Positions 43,397 to 52,925 of a stretch of DNA of 64,000 bases are shown here, one piece after another. The position numbers and the translations under genes were made by a program. The notes below the pieces were generated by a model that saw only the letters and a list, made by a program, of their open reading frames with translations, was not told the origin of the DNA and did no database searches. Within the stretch, counting starts at the first letter, position 1. Each line of letters starts with the position of its first letter. Origin of the DNA: Natronorubrum daqingense (GTDB lineage: Archaea > Halobacteriota > Halobacteria > Halobacteriales > Natrialbaceae); NCBI RefSeq assembly GCF_001971705.1, contig NZ_CP019327.1, positions 2,604,001 to 2,668,000 on the forward strand. Reading direction: 5' to 3'.

Positions 43397-44367
43397 TTCG
43401 CCACCTCGGATTCGGTCGCGACGGCACTTGCCGGTGATTCACGCGCGTCTCCGGCTTCGCCGCCGTTCGTCAACGCGGTGAACAGCGTCTCGAGCGAGAC
43501 GTCCTCGATCTGTACGTCGTGAACCGTCGCGCCCGCGGCGTCGAGTTCCGTGACGACGGTCGCTTTCGCCGTCGGATCGGTGATAGTACACTCGAGGCTG
43601 CGTTCGGTTGCACTGACCTCGCTAATCCCGGACACCGAGCGAGCGATGTCGGGGAGATCGCCGACAGGATCGGCGAGCGTCAGTTCCATCGTCGCGCCGC
43701 CGCCAATGGATTCGCGAAGGCCGTCGATCGTGTCGACGGCGACCAGTCGCCCCTCGTTCAAGACGCCGATTCGATCGCAGACCGCCTCGACGTGTTCGAG
43801 AATGTGACTCGAGAAGAAGACGGTCGTTCCGCGTTCGGCCTCCGAGCGGACGAGGGACTGCATCTCGCGTATCCCGTGTGGGTCGAGCCCGGACGTGGGT
43901 TCGTCCATGATCAACAAGTCGGGATCACCGACCAGGGCCATGCCCGTCGCGAGCCGTTGACGCATTCCCTTGGAGTAGCCCCCAGCCGGTCTCCTCGCGT
44001 CGTCGGCAGATAACCCGACGCGCTCGAGGATCCTGTCGGGGTCGTCGTCGGCGGCTTTGGTTTCGATCGCGAACTCGAGGTGGCGACGACCCGAGAGGCG
44101 CGGATAGAGGTCGAACCCTTCCGGGAGGACCCCGACGCGGGGACTGATCGCGTCGGCTTGCGCTTGCGTGTCGTAGCCCAGCACCGTCGCCGTCCCCGCC
44201 GTCGGTCGAGCGAAATCGAGCAACATGTTGATGGTCGTGGATTTACCGGCCCCGTTTGGCCCCAAAAACCCGAAGACCTCTCCGTACTCGACGCTCAAAT
44301 CGAGGGTGTCGACGGCGGTTAACTCACCGTACGTTTTCGTGAGTCCCGACGTTTTAATCGCAGCCAT
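43393..44367 (-). CDS. ABC transporter ATP-binding protein
   Basis: A 324-residue ATPase closely similar to the one at 40198: GPNGAGKSTTINMLLDFARPT, GGYSKGMRQRLATGMALVGDPDLLIMDEPTSGLDPHGIREM, SSHILEHV. The C-terminal extension ends in an Ala/Ser/Glu tail. AATTATATAC lies about 28 nt upstream of ATG 44367. It forms a two-gene exporter with 42521-43396. Confidence 0.93.
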   Translation of the reverse strand: MAAIKTSGLTKTYGELTAVDTLDLSVEYGEVFGFLGPNGAGKSTTINMLLDFARPTAGTATVLGYDTQAQADAISPRVGVLPEGFDLYPRLSGRRHLEFAIETKAADDDPDRILERVGLSADDARRPAGGYSKGMRQRLATGMALVGDPDLLIMDEPTSGLDPHGIREMQSLVRSEAERGTTVFFSSHILEHVEAVCDRIGVLNEGRLVAVDTIDGLRESIGGGATMELTLADPVGDLPDIARSVSGISEVSATERSLECTITDPTAKATVVTELDAAGATVHDVQIEDVSLETLFTALTNGGEAGDARESPASAVATESEVAK

Positions 44368-44751
44368 CGTATCTGTACGTTCACATGTATTGTATATAAT
44401 TAGTCGGGTGCTCCGTTCGGACATCGAGAACCGTTGCATGTCGGAATCCAAAACTCATCCTGCGTTATTTTTCGGAACAGATCCAAAGTAGCCAAACTAT
44501 TTTGGAAATACTGATATGGTCCTTGCGCTGAACAGTCTACTTGGCAGGGCACGAACAGTGGTTGGTTAGCCGTCCCTGCTGAGGCACCCACCCACCAGTC
44601 CGTTCACATCTTCGGTCCCCCTTTCGACGCGTTCTCCTCGAGCGACCGTTCGACGTCCGCGCGTCTCCTCACGCCGAGCGTTTCGATTTTCACACCCTCG
44701 CCCTGTCACGGACCGAAGGAGTGTTTTGTCTCGAGTCCCTCCCCGTACGTA
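44368..44751. other. Divergent intergenic region without a gene
   Basis: 384 bp between the ABC ATPase and sufS. The AT-rich promoter of the ABC genes is at 44385-44402. Other short frames have no coding character. The sufS promoter is not obvious. Confidence 0.5.
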
Positions 44752-45996
44752 ATGAGTCATCAGAATTTCGAGGGTCTCGACGTCGAGTCCATCCGCGCGG
44801 AGTTCCCCATTCTCGAGCGGGAATTCGACGGCCAGCAGGTCGTCTACCTCGACAACGCGGCGACGACGCAGACGCCGGATCCGGTCGTCGACGCGATGAG
44901 CGAGTACTACCGCCGGCACAACGCGAACGTCCACCGCGGTATCCACCACCTGAGTCAGGAAGCCTCCGAACGCTACGAAGGGGCCCACGACCGCGTCGCC
45001 GAGTTCGTCAACGCCGACGGCCGCGAGGAGATCATCTTCACGAAGAACACGACCGAAGGCGAGAATTTGATCGCCTACGCCTGGGGATTGAACGAACTCG
45101 AGGCCGGCGACCGAGTGGTCCTCACGGAGATGGAACACCACGCCTCGCTCGTCACCTGGCAACAGATCGCCAAGCAGACGGGCGCCGAGGTCGAGTACAT
45201 TCGCGTCGACGACACCGGGCGACTCGATATGGATCACGCCCGCGAACTGATCGACGACGACGCTGCTATCGTCTCGGCGGTCCACGTCTCGAACACGCTC
45301 GGCACCGTCAACCCCGTCTCCGAACTCACCGACCTTGCCCACGAACACGACGCCCTCTCCTTTATCGACGGCGCACAGGCCGTCCCCAACCGGCCCGTCG
45401 ACGTGAGCGAGATCGACGCCGACTTCTACGCCTTCTCGGGGCACAAGATGGCCGGCCCCACCGGTATCGGCGTCCTCTACGGCAAACGGGACCTGCTCGA
45501 GGAAATGGAGCCGTACCTCTACGGCGGCGGCATGATCCGCAAGGTCACCTTCGAGGACTCCACGTGGGGCGACCTCCCATGGAAGTTCGAACCCGGGACG
45601 CCGCCAATCGCCGAAGCCGTCGGACTCGAGGCCGCAATCGACTGGCTCGAGGGAATCGGCATGGAACGAATCCAGGCCCACGAGGAGGAACTCGCCGCCT
45701 ACGCCTACGACCGACTCGAGGCCGAAGGCGACGTCGAGATCTACGGCCCCGAAGGCGGCCCCGACCGCGGCGGCCTGGTGAGTTTCAACCTCGAGGGCGT
45801 CCACGCTCACGACCTCACCTCGATCATGAACGACCACACGGTCGCCGTCCGCGCCGGCGATCACTGTACTCAGCCACTCCACGACAAACTGGGCGTTCCG
45901 GCGTCGACTCGAGCGTCGTTCTACGTGTATAATACGCGCGAAGAAATCGACGAATTGGTCGCGGCGTTGGACGATGCGCGGCAGTTGTTCGCCTGA
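44752..45996 (+). CDS. sufS: Cysteine desulfurase, SufS type
   Basis: A 414-residue PLP enzyme that releases sulfur from cysteine as a persulfide for Fe-S clusters or tRNA thiolation. The PLP lysine is in FSGHKMAGPTGIG; the PLP-contact motif is SFIDGAQAVPNRPVD; HH of EMEHHASLVTW is conserved; the persulfide Cys is in RAGDHCTQPL. Length and motifs match group-II (SufS) desulfurases. No sufB/C/D genes are adjacent. Confidence 0.95.
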   Translation: MSHQNFEGLDVESIRAEFPILEREFDGQQVVYLDNAATTQTPDPVVDAMSEYYRRHNANVHRGIHHLSQEASERYEGAHDRVAEFVNADGREEIIFTKNTTEGENLIAYAWGLNELEAGDRVVLTEMEHHASLVTWQQIAKQTGAEVEYIRVDDTGRLDMDHARELIDDDAAIVSAVHVSNTLGTVNPVSELTDLAHEHDALSFIDGAQAVPNRPVDVSEIDADFYAFSGHKMAGPTGIGVLYGKRDLLEEMEPYLYGGGMIRKVTFEDSTWGDLPWKFEPGTPPIAEAVGLEAAIDWLEGIGMERIQAHEEELAAYAYDRLEAEGDVEIYGPEGGPDRGGLVSFNLEGVHAHDLTSIMNDHTVAVRAGDHCTQPLHDKLGVPASTRASFYVYNTREEIDELVAALDDARQLFA

Positions 45997-46090
45997 GCCT
46001 GAGTCGGCGTTCTCCGGCTTGGATGGACTTCTGTGACCTCGAGTACAGCCCCGTTACCGTACAGATTGTTCTACTCGAGAAAGAGAGAGC

Positions 46091-46124
46091 GACGTCGCAC
46101 CATGGTGTGTCTGTGCGACGTCGA
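46091..46124. terminator. Bidirectional hairpin between sufS and padR
   Basis: CGACGTCGCA (46091-46100) and its exact complement TGCGACGTCG (46115-46124) form a 10-bp stem with a 14-nt loop in the convergent gap, placed to end both transcripts. Confidence 0.5.
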
Positions 46125-46157
46125 CGGCCGAGAACCCACTCGATTACTCGAGCGAGA

Positions 46158-46430
46158 TCACTCGAGGTACTGTTGTTCCCACGATCGTCGGTCTTTGATC
46201 TGATCGAGGCCTTGATCGCCGAGCGCGTAGTAGTTCGTTCGGCGATCGAGTTGGCCCTTTTCGACGAGTTCCTTGTTGACGAGCGTATCGAGATTGGGAT
46301 ACAACCGGCCGTGGTTGATCTCGCTGTTGTAATACGTCTCGATTTCGTCCTTTACTTCCTGCCCAGACGGCTCGTCAGCTCCGGCGATCACGTACAGAAG
46401 ATCGCGCTGAAATCCGGTCAAATCGTCCAT
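46158..46430 (-). CDS. PadR-family transcriptional regulator
   Basis: A 90-residue winged helix: TGFQRDLLYVIAGADEPSGQEVKDEIETYYNSEINHGRLYPNLDTLVNKELVEKGQLDRRTNYYALGDQG. This is the short haloarchaeal PadR type without the C-terminal dimerisation helices of larger members. Target genes cannot be told; the nearest divergent side is a 555-bp gene-free region. Confidence 0.9.
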   Translation of the reverse strand: MDDLTGFQRDLLYVIAGADEPSGQEVKDEIETYYNSEINHGRLYPNLDTLVNKELVEKGQLDRRTNYYALGDQGLDQIKDRRSWEQQYLE

Positions 46431-46985
46431 GTTACAACCACAGACGACACACCAACTGTCCGACTATTTGTTATCGTTCTCGTATCAACTGTTTCTTTAC
46501 TGTGGTGGCGGTCTAACTGAGAGACAACTGGTGAATATCCGGTTCACTGCCGGTAACGGGCAATTACACGTCGGTTTTCGAAACTGTTCAGAAATCGTCA
46601 ATATACTCCGCATAACGGATACTATCGTCTTTTCGAACCCAGATGGGGCGGATTGCACTGCATAAAACAATCACGGCCGCTATCCACGGCTCATTTCCAG
46701 GTTCGACCAACTGAATGCCACCACTGTCGTTGGACTCTCGACATATTTTATGCGGACGACAACGAGTGTGAATGACACTCGAGGACGACTCTCTGACTCG
46801 GGGATAGGTGTTAGCGGTGAGTGTCGAGTGTTCGTGTGGGGTTGCGACGTCAAGTTACCTGTGCGAGTAAGTCGAACGCCGTCTCTGAGTATCGGGTCGG
46901 CTGCGTTACTCGCCAGTATGCACGTACACTGTCCGAAGAATGGTTGGTAAACTGTGAAACCCGTTACCGAACGTGATTAGCCGTG
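46431..46985. other. Gene-free region with an orphan promoter-like site
   Basis: 555 bp between padR and cspA. No frame has coding character. ACATATTTTATGC (46741-46753) followed by the dyad CGAGTGT-GAATG-ACACTCG (46763-46781) looks like a controlled rightward promoter, but it is followed only by an 11-codon frame from ATG 46772. Confidence 0.45.
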
Positions 46986-47180
46986 TTACAGGCGGGTGAC
47001 GTTGGTGGCGCGGGGGCCTTTTGGGGCCTGTTCGATGTCGAATTCGATCTCTGTACCTTCTTCGAGGTCCGGACCGCCAACGTCTTCCATGTGGAAGAAA
47101 ACGTCGTCGTCTGCGTCGTCCGTCTCAATGAAACCGTAGCCGCCTGTGTCGTTGAAGAAATCAACGTTTCCTTTCGCCAT
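46986..47180 (-). CDS. cspA: Cold-shock-domain protein
   Basis: A 64-residue CSD protein: AKGNVDFFNDTGGYGFIETDDADDDVFFHMEDV, with RNP1 (GYGFI) and RNP2 (VFFHM), then GTEIEFDIEQAPKGPRATNVTRL. It binds single-stranded nucleic acid as an RNA chaperone. ATG 47180 is used because the conserved fold begins there and GTTATACGTG lies about 30 nt upstream. Confidence 0.93.
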   Translation of the reverse strand: MAKGNVDFFNDTGGYGFIETDDADDDVFFHMEDVGGPDLEEGTEIEFDIEQAPKGPRATNVTRL

Positions 47181-47546
47181 TGCATCCAAAACAAACCCCG
47201 GGACACGTATAACAGTTGTGTTGTGCTCGTCCTCTCGAAGAACAGACAAACGAATGCTGAAAACTGCGGATAATTGGAGAATGTTCTGTAGTTTGGAGAA
47301 CCTGGAACTATATTGGGACTGATAGAATATCCCTTAGACACGACAATTGCCCCGTAGCGTCGCTCGTGGTGCGGTGTGGCCGTACAAGGGGTGGTAGATG
47401 CGGACGCTGAAACCACCAATTCTGCTTGCACTCGTTTCTCGCTGTCCTGTGAACGAACTGCCAACAACCCCGATGCGATTGCTGATTCGCGACTTCTCGA
47501 GGGCATCTCGAACCGTTTAGGTAGCTCCGATGGATACGCCGTGTGC
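47181..47546. other. Divergent promoter region without a gene
   Basis: 366 bp holding the cspA promoter (minus strand) and a GTTTAGG element about 29 nt before 47547. Upstream in-frame codons of the transporter frame look non-coding. Confidence 0.5.
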
Positions 47547-48284
47547 ATGACCCAGTCGGATTCGCACTCGCAGACGCCCCCAGCGCCCTCGATTGCGCAG
47601 GTCGCGTTGATCGGGCTCTTCGTGACGGCGTTGGTGACGGCGCAGGTGACGGCCTCGAAAGTACTCGCGTTTCCCATGCCCTTTTCACTCCCGATTACCG
47701 GTGCAGAGTTGGTCCTGCCCGGCGCAGCGCTCGCGTACGCGTTGACGTTCTTGGCCAGTGACTGCTACGCGGAACTCTACGGTCGTCGGGCCGCACAGGT
47801 CGTCGTCAACGTCGCCTTCGCGATGAACTTCGTCGTTCTTCTCCTCATCTGGTCGACGATTGCGGCCCCAGCGGACGTCTCGAGCATCGACCCGGAGATG
47901 TTCGAGGCCGTCCTCGGCGCGTCGACGAACATCGTCCTCGGCAGCCTCTTTGCGTACGTCGTCAGCCAGAACTGGGACGTAATCGTCTTCCATCGAATCC
48001 GGGACCACACGGGTCGAGAGAAGCTCTGGCTTCGAAACATCGCGTCGACGGCGAGCAGCCAGGCGATCGACACGGTCATCTTCGTCGCGATCGCGTTCTC
48101 GCTCTCGCCGGCCCTGCTCGGCGTCGGCCCGAGCCTGGGAGCAAGCGAAGTGCTCGCCTTGATGGTCGGTCAGTACCTCCTGAAACTCGCGATTGCCGTC
48201 GTCGATACACCGATCGTCTACGCCGTGGTCGCGTTCGTTCGCGCTCGTAATCGAGGGGCCGCCGACGAACCCTCGCCGAGTTGA
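47547..48284 (+). CDS. Queuosine/archaeosine precursor transporter (VUT/YhhQ family)
   Basis: A 245-residue membrane protein with six helices and family blocks: VTALVTAQVTASKVLAF, FLASDCYAELYGRRAAQVVVN, and SQNWDVIVFHRIRDHTGREKLWLRNIASTASSQAIDTVIFV. Bacterial members import queuosine precursors; in archaea the likely cargo is the deazaguanine precursor of archaeosine in tRNA (inference). ATG 47547 is the conserved start. Confidence 0.88.
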   Translation: MTQSDSHSQTPPAPSIAQVALIGLFVTALVTAQVTASKVLAFPMPFSLPITGAELVLPGAALAYALTFLASDCYAELYGRRAAQVVVNVAFAMNFVVLLLIWSTIAAPADVSSIDPEMFEAVLGASTNIVLGSLFAYVVSQNWDVIVFHRIRDHTGREKLWLRNIASTASSQAIDTVIFVAIAFSLSPALLGVGPSLGASEVLALMVGQYLLKLAIAVVDTPIVYAVVAFVRARNRGAADEPSPS

Positions 48285-48389
48285 CCCGGCGGCGTTGCTG
48301 ACTCGGGGTCGATCGATCTCTCTCGACTCGTCTTGGAGACGGCGGCCGCGAACGGGGAGCGTTTAGTGGCCCGCTCGTAAGTGTCTGGT

Positions 48390-49472
48390 ATGGACGAACG
48401 CGTACGCGAACACGCCGAGGTACTGGTCGAGTGGAGCGCGCGGGTCGAAGCGGGGGACGACGTCGTTCTCTCCGTCGGCCCCGATGCACACGAACTCGCG
48501 GTCGCAGTCGCCGAGCAACTCGGCGAGCGAGGTGCGAATCTGCTCGCGACGTACAGTTCGGGAGAGATTACGCGCGCGTACCTGCGGGCGCACGACGGCG
48601 AGTTCGAGGCGGATCCGGCCCACGAACTCGCGTTGGTCGAGAACGCCGACGTCTACCTCTCGCTCGGCGGCGGGCGAAACACCAGCGCGACGGCTGACGT
48701 TCCCGGGGAGACGCGACAAGCCTACCGAAGTGCCAGAACCGAGATCCGCGAGAGCCGACTCGGGACGCGCTGGGTGTCGACCGTCCACCCGACGCGCTCG
48801 CTCGCCCAGCAAGCGGGGATGGCCTTCGAGGAGTACCGAGACTTCGCGTACGACGCCATCCTCAGAGATTGGGAGTCGCTGGCCGAGGAGATGGGGCGGA
48901 TGAAGTCGATTCTCGACGACGGCAGCGAGGTTCGGATCGTCTCGGAGGACACCGATCTCACCATGCAGATCGGGGGCCGAACGGCGGTCAACAGCGCGGC
49001 GTCGGTCGCCTACGATTCGCACAACCTCCCCAGCGGCGAGGTGTTCACCGCGCCGTACGCCACCGAGGGCGAGGTGACGTTCGACGTGCCGATGACGCTT
49101 CGCGGCGAGTCGGTCCGCAACGTCCGATTCGAGTTCGCAGACGGCGAGGTCGTCGACTACGACGCCGAACAGGGCGAGTTCGTGATCGGCGAGATTCTCG
49201 AGACGGACGAGGGCGCACGCAGACTCGGCGAACTCGGCATCGGCATGAATCGAGGCATCGATCGCTATACGGACAACATCCTCTTCGACGAGAAGATGGG
49301 CGAGACGGTCCACCTCGCGCTCGGGCGGGCCTACGACGCGAACCTTCCCGACGGGGAGACGGGCAACGACTCCGCCGTCCACGTCGATCTAATCGCCGAC
49401 GTGAGCGAGGAGTCCAGACTCGAGGTCGACGGCGAAGTCGTTCAGGAAGACGGACAGTTCCGGTGGGAGTAA
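48390..49472 (+). CDS. M29-family metallo-aminopeptidase (second paralogue)
   Basis: A 360-residue paralogue of the enzyme at 115-1209, with the same ligands: SGEVFTAP (E217), GELGIGMN, TVHLALGRAYD and AVHVDLIAD. It is less acidic in parts and differs in the N-terminal domain (substrate side). GTTTAGTGG at 48360-48368 lies about 26 nt upstream of ATG 48390, which therefore beats 48381. Monocistronic. Confidence 0.9.
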   Translation: MDERVREHAEVLVEWSARVEAGDDVVLSVGPDAHELAVAVAEQLGERGANLLATYSSGEITRAYLRAHDGEFEADPAHELALVENADVYLSLGGGRNTSATADVPGETRQAYRSARTEIRESRLGTRWVSTVHPTRSLAQQAGMAFEEYRDFAYDAILRDWESLAEEMGRMKSILDDGSEVRIVSEDTDLTMQIGGRTAVNSAASVAYDSHNLPSGEVFTAPYATEGEVTFDVPMTLRGESVRNVRFEFADGEVVDYDAEQGEFVIGEILETDEGARRLGELGIGMNRGIDRYTDNILFDEKMGETVHLALGRAYDANLPDGETGNDSAVHVDLIADVSEESRLEVDGEVVQEDGQFRWE

Positions 49473-49819
49473 CGCTGTTGTCTCCACTCGAGCGAGCGAC
49501 GCACCCAATCTATCGGAGGCGTTCACAGCGCTAATTACGCTGTTAAGCGGTGCCTTCTCGCCTCTCGTGTCCTGGCAGAGACTGCATAATAATAGGTCGG
49601 TCTCGCCACAGTTCGTATACCGCCATAACCGGTGGCGGCCAGTAACCGGTCGGGGACTCGCTGCTCGTCCCACGTATCGATCGTCACACGCGACGATCGG
49701 TGTATTCCCTTCCAAACTCCCGACTCGCCCTGCCGGAGGCGATCCGTATCCGGCCAACACTGTCTCTCCGCAGCCGATCCATCCGATATACTCACCAGTC
49801 TCGAGTGGCTACGCTTCCT
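49473..49819. other. Intergenic region without a gene
   Basis: 347 bp. Contains a direct repeat TAACCGGT (near 49625 and 49641) and GATATACTC at 49786-49794, the likely promoter for the DUF309 gene. In-frame upstream codons have no conserved features. Confidence 0.5.
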
Positions 49820-50434
49820 ATGCGCGATCACCTCCGAGCCGGGGCCGCGATCTACAACGCGGGGTTCTATCACGCCGCTCACGACGCCTGGGAGGACTAC
49901 TGGCTCGACCTCGAGTCCGGAACCGACGACGAGCGCCTGCTTCACGGGCTGATCCAGTTCACCGCCGCCGTCTACCACGCACGCGAACGCAACTGGGAAG
50001 GGGCCATCGGGCTGGCGGCCAGCGCTCGAGCGTACCTCTCGGGATTGCCCGCGGAGTATCGCGATATCGAACTCGAGTCCGTGCGCGCGTTTCTCGTCGC
50101 CCTCGAGTCCGACCCCGAACTGATCGAACGTCGGCCACCGATTCGACTGGTTCACGAAGGCGACGTTCCGACCCGATCATCGCTCGGATTCGAGCCGACG
50201 GCCATCGCGGCGACCGTCCTCGCGGACGAACTGGGATTCGAGGAGGAGCCGATCGAACGAGCGAGGTCGTACGCCAGACGGGATCTCGAGGCGGGCGACG
50301 ACGGAAGCCGATTCGTCACGCTCCTGTTCGATTTCGTTCGCGAGGACGAGCATCGGGGAATCATCTTCCAGCGACTGACGGAGCACGTCGACCGGCGCGA
50401 GGCTCGAGAATCGGACGTCGAAGGGCTGTTCTGA
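49820..50434 (+). CDS. DUF309 domain protein
   Basis: A 204-residue protein with the DUF309 core: RAGAAIYNAGFYHAAHDAWEDYWLDLESGTDDERLLHGLIQFTAAVYHARERNWEGAIGLAASARAYL. The paired His/Glu helices suggest a metal or nucleotide site, but the role is unknown. A C-terminal half of about 110 residues follows. ATG 49820 fits GATATACTC 27-30 nt upstream. Confidence 0.85.
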   Translation: MRDHLRAGAAIYNAGFYHAAHDAWEDYWLDLESGTDDERLLHGLIQFTAAVYHARERNWEGAIGLAASARAYLSGLPAEYRDIELESVRAFLVALESDPELIERRPPIRLVHEGDVPTRSSLGFEPTAIAATVLADELGFEEEPIERARSYARRDLEAGDDGSRFVTLLFDFVREDEHRGIIFQRLTEHVDRREARESDVEGLF

Positions 50435-50484
50435 CCGTTCGGTTCGAACAGGCGATCACCGCGACCCTGGCGGTCGAAGCGTCC

Positions 50485-51456
50485 TCACTCGTGGCCGGCG
50501 ATCGGTAACGGCTCGTAGGGCTCCTCGAGATAGCTCATATCCGATGCCGTCAGGTCGATTTCGAGGGCTTCGACGGCCTCCTCGAGGTGGTCGATGCTGG
50601 TCGTGCCGACGATGGGGGCGTCGACCCATTCTTTGTGGAGCAACCAGGCGAGTGAGATCTGGGCCATCGTGACGCCCTTCTGGGCGGCGAGTTCCTGAAT
50701 TCGCTCGTTGATCTCCTCGCCGCCCCCGTCCAGGTACGGAATCTGTTCGAGGTACTCGTCGGTCTGCCCCCGGGTCGTCGACTCGAGGTCCTCGAGCGGA
50801 CGGGTCCCGACGCCACGAGCCAGCGGTGACCACGGAATGACGCCGACGTCCTCCGTTCGACAGAGGGGAAGCATCTCGCGTTCTTCCTCGCGGTAGAAGA
50901 CGTTGTAGTGGTTTTGCATCGTCGCGAATCGCTCGAGGCCCAGCGAGTCGCTCGCGTGGAGTGCCTCGGCGAACTGGTGGGCCCACATCGAGGAGGTGCC
51001 AACGTACCGCACCTTCCCCCGACGGACCGCGTCGTCGAGCGCTCGAAGGGTTTCCTCGATGGGCGTCTCGTCGTCCCAGCGGTGGGTCTGGTAGAGATCG
51101 ATCGTGTCCATCCCGAGTCGGTCCAGACTCGCCTCGAGTTCCTGCTCGATGGCCTTTCGCGAGAGGCCACTCGAGTTGGGATTCGCGGGGTCCATCTCGG
51201 CGTACGCCTTCGTCGCGACGACCTGTGCGTCCCGGTCGTAGTCTGCGAGCACGTCACCCAGAATACGCTCGGAGTCGCCCGACGAGTAGACGTTCGCCGT
51301 GTCGAAGAAGTTGATCCCGAGGTCGATTGCCCGTTCGATGAGTTCCCGACTCTCCTCGCGGTCGAGCATCCAGTCTCGACCGGTCCCGAAACTCATGCAG
51401 CCGAGGCCGATCCGACTAACGGACATGCCGGTCGACCCGAGCGTCGTGTACTCCAT
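50485..51456 (-). CDS. Aldo/keto reductase
   Basis: A 323-residue AKR TIM barrel with catalytic D52, Y57 (NVYSSGDSE), K83 (ATKAYAEM) and H125 (LYQTHRWDD). C-terminal PIVGTTSIDHLEEAVEAL binds NADPH. It most resembles YajO/YakC-like general reductases. Start 51456 begins with EYTTLGSTGMSVSRIGLGCM, the family N-terminus. Confidence 0.92.
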   Translation of the reverse strand: MEYTTLGSTGMSVSRIGLGCMSFGTGRDWMLDREESRELIERAIDLGINFFDTANVYSSGDSERILGDVLADYDRDAQVVATKAYAEMDPANPNSSGLSRKAIEQELEASLDRLGMDTIDLYQTHRWDDETPIEETLRALDDAVRRGKVRYVGTSSMWAHQFAEALHASDSLGLERFATMQNHYNVFYREEEREMLPLCRTEDVGVIPWSPLARGVGTRPLEDLESTTRGQTDEYLEQIPYLDGGGEEINERIQELAAQKGVTMAQISLAWLLHKEWVDAPIVGTTSIDHLEEAVEALEIDLTASDMSYLEEPYEPLPIAGHE

Positions 51457-51555
51457 ACGTGTCGTTGTCACGTCCGAGGACAAAACGCCACGCCTCGAGG
51501 TGACCGGTTGCCGGCTTCGGCCGTCAGGGTAGTCTCTCGCTCGTGGCGCTTCGTC

Positions 51556-52302
51556 TCAGTCGTCGTGACGCGCCGAATTGTCCCGTGGTTCGTAGCCGAG
51601 GACGTCCTTCGCTCGCTCGAGTGAGTAGTACTTCCGGTCGTTGTCGGAGATGCCGTAGACAATTTCGTAGTCGTAGTCGGCCCGAATACAGCGATCGAAG
51701 AGGTGTGCACAGTCGCGATAAGAGAGCCACATCGCCTGTCCGCGCTCGTAGTCGATCGGCGGGTGACCCTCCGTGAGGTTGCCGATGCGGACGTTGACGA
51801 CCGAGAGACCGTACTCGTCGTGGTAGTACCGACCGAGGGATTCTCCGGCAACCTTCGAGACGCCGTAGAGGTTCCCGGGTCGGGGAAGTTCCGTTCCGTC
51901 GAGCAGGTAGTCGTCGTGCGTCCGGTACAGGTCGGGCGTCCGCTCGTCGGTCTCGTAGTGGCCGACGGCATGATTCGAGGAGGCGAAGGCGACCTTCTCG
52001 ACGCCGGCGTCGATGGCCGCCTCGAAGACGGTTTGCGTGCCGTCGATGTTGTTCGTCAGGACGCTCTCCCAGGGTGCGGTCTTACGAGGGTCGCCCGCGA
52101 GGTGGAGCACGACGTCGATACCGTCCATCGCCTCGCGGACGGTCTCGTCCTCGGTGATGTCCGCGACGACGAACTCGCCGGGATGGTCTTCCGTCGGCGG
52201 GTCACGATCTAACAACCGCCACTCGTGTTCGTCCGCGAGGCCCTCGAGGATGGCCTCTCCGACCCGCCCCGCAGCCCCAGTAAGCAGGACCGACTGTGCC
52301 AT
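51556..52302 (-). CDS. azf: NAD-dependent glucose-6-phosphate dehydrogenase (Azf type)
   Basis: A 248-residue extended SDR with GAAGRVGEAI (NAD site), catalytic Tyr/Lys in NLYGVSKVAGE, and long identity blocks to Haloferax Azf as I recall it (ASSNHAVGHYETDERTPD, VRIGNLTEGHPPIDYERGQAMWLSYRDCAHLFDRC, YGISDNDRKYYSLE). Azf starts the haloarchaeal oxidative pentose phosphate pathway. GTACTTATC lies 27 nt upstream of ATG 52302. Confidence 0.87.
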   Translation of the reverse strand: MAQSVLLTGAAGRVGEAILEGLADEHEWRLLDRDPPTEDHPGEFVVADITEDETVREAMDGIDVVLHLAGDPRKTAPWESVLTNNIDGTQTVFEAAIDAGVEKVAFASSNHAVGHYETDERTPDLYRTHDDYLLDGTELPRPGNLYGVSKVAGESLGRYYHDEYGLSVVNVRIGNLTEGHPPIDYERGQAMWLSYRDCAHLFDRCIRADYDYEIVYGISDNDRKYYSLERAKDVLGYEPRDNSARHDD

Positions 52303-52400
52303 TCGTTCGGTGTGAGGGAGACGGGCGATAAGTACCATGCGGTTCCGCGTCGATGGAACCGATCGGAATGCCCTTCCCTGACGCCCGCGAGGACGCACGT

Positions 52401-52766
52401 ATGTCGACCGAGACGAGTCCCACCGACGCCGAAGCCGCCTGTTTCGAGGCGGGTATCAAGTTCGGAACGCTCTACCACCAGTTCGCCGGCACGCCGATTT
52501 CACTCGAGAGCGCACCCAGTCTCGCCACGGCGATGGAAGACTCGATCGAAAACCAGCCCCACTGCGACCGCGTCACCGTCTCCGTTCGAACCGACGAACT
52601 CGAGGCCGCACTCGCCGAGTCGGCGGCCGACTACACCGAGTTGACGGGTCGGTTTCTCGAGGTGGAAATCGTCGTCGACTACGAGGGCTGTGAGGTCCTG
52701 ACGCGAATGGAGATGGAAGACGGCTATCCGTTGATGCGCATCGATTCTGTTCGGGGTCGAACGTAG
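52401..52766 (+). CDS. mptD: Dihydroneopterin aldolase, archaeal MptD type
   Basis: A 121-residue protein: DAEAACFEAGIKFGTLYHQFAGTPISLESAPSLATAMEDSIENQPHCDRVTVSV, the archaeal MptD/DHNA family that cleaves dihydroneopterin side chains toward tetrahydropterins. The start is uncertain: ATG 52401 begins the conserved core, but the only clear TATA (GATAAGTAC, 52327-52335, shared with azf) is 25 nt upstream of an in-frame ATG at 52353. A 16-residue extension is thus possible. Confidence 0.85.
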   Translation: MSTETSPTDAEAACFEAGIKFGTLYHQFAGTPISLESAPSLATAMEDSIENQPHCDRVTVSVRTDELEAALAESAADYTELTGRFLEVEIVVDYEGCEVLTRMEMEDGYPLMRIDSVRGRT

Positions 52767-52925
52767 GCCATCGCCACTTTCGAATCCCACAGCAGACGCG
52801 AGACGAACCGATTGACTACCCTTTCGAAATCTCGCTGCTATTTCCGCGATATCGTCTCTCTCCAGGCAGGTTTCACTTTCACTTTCGGGCTACCTTTTAA
52901 CCTCGGTCGTCGTGTAGACACCGAC

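Noticed and set aside
44566-45882. 438-codon minus-strand frame
   Set aside because: Antisense to sufS, which has all PLP and Cys motifs.
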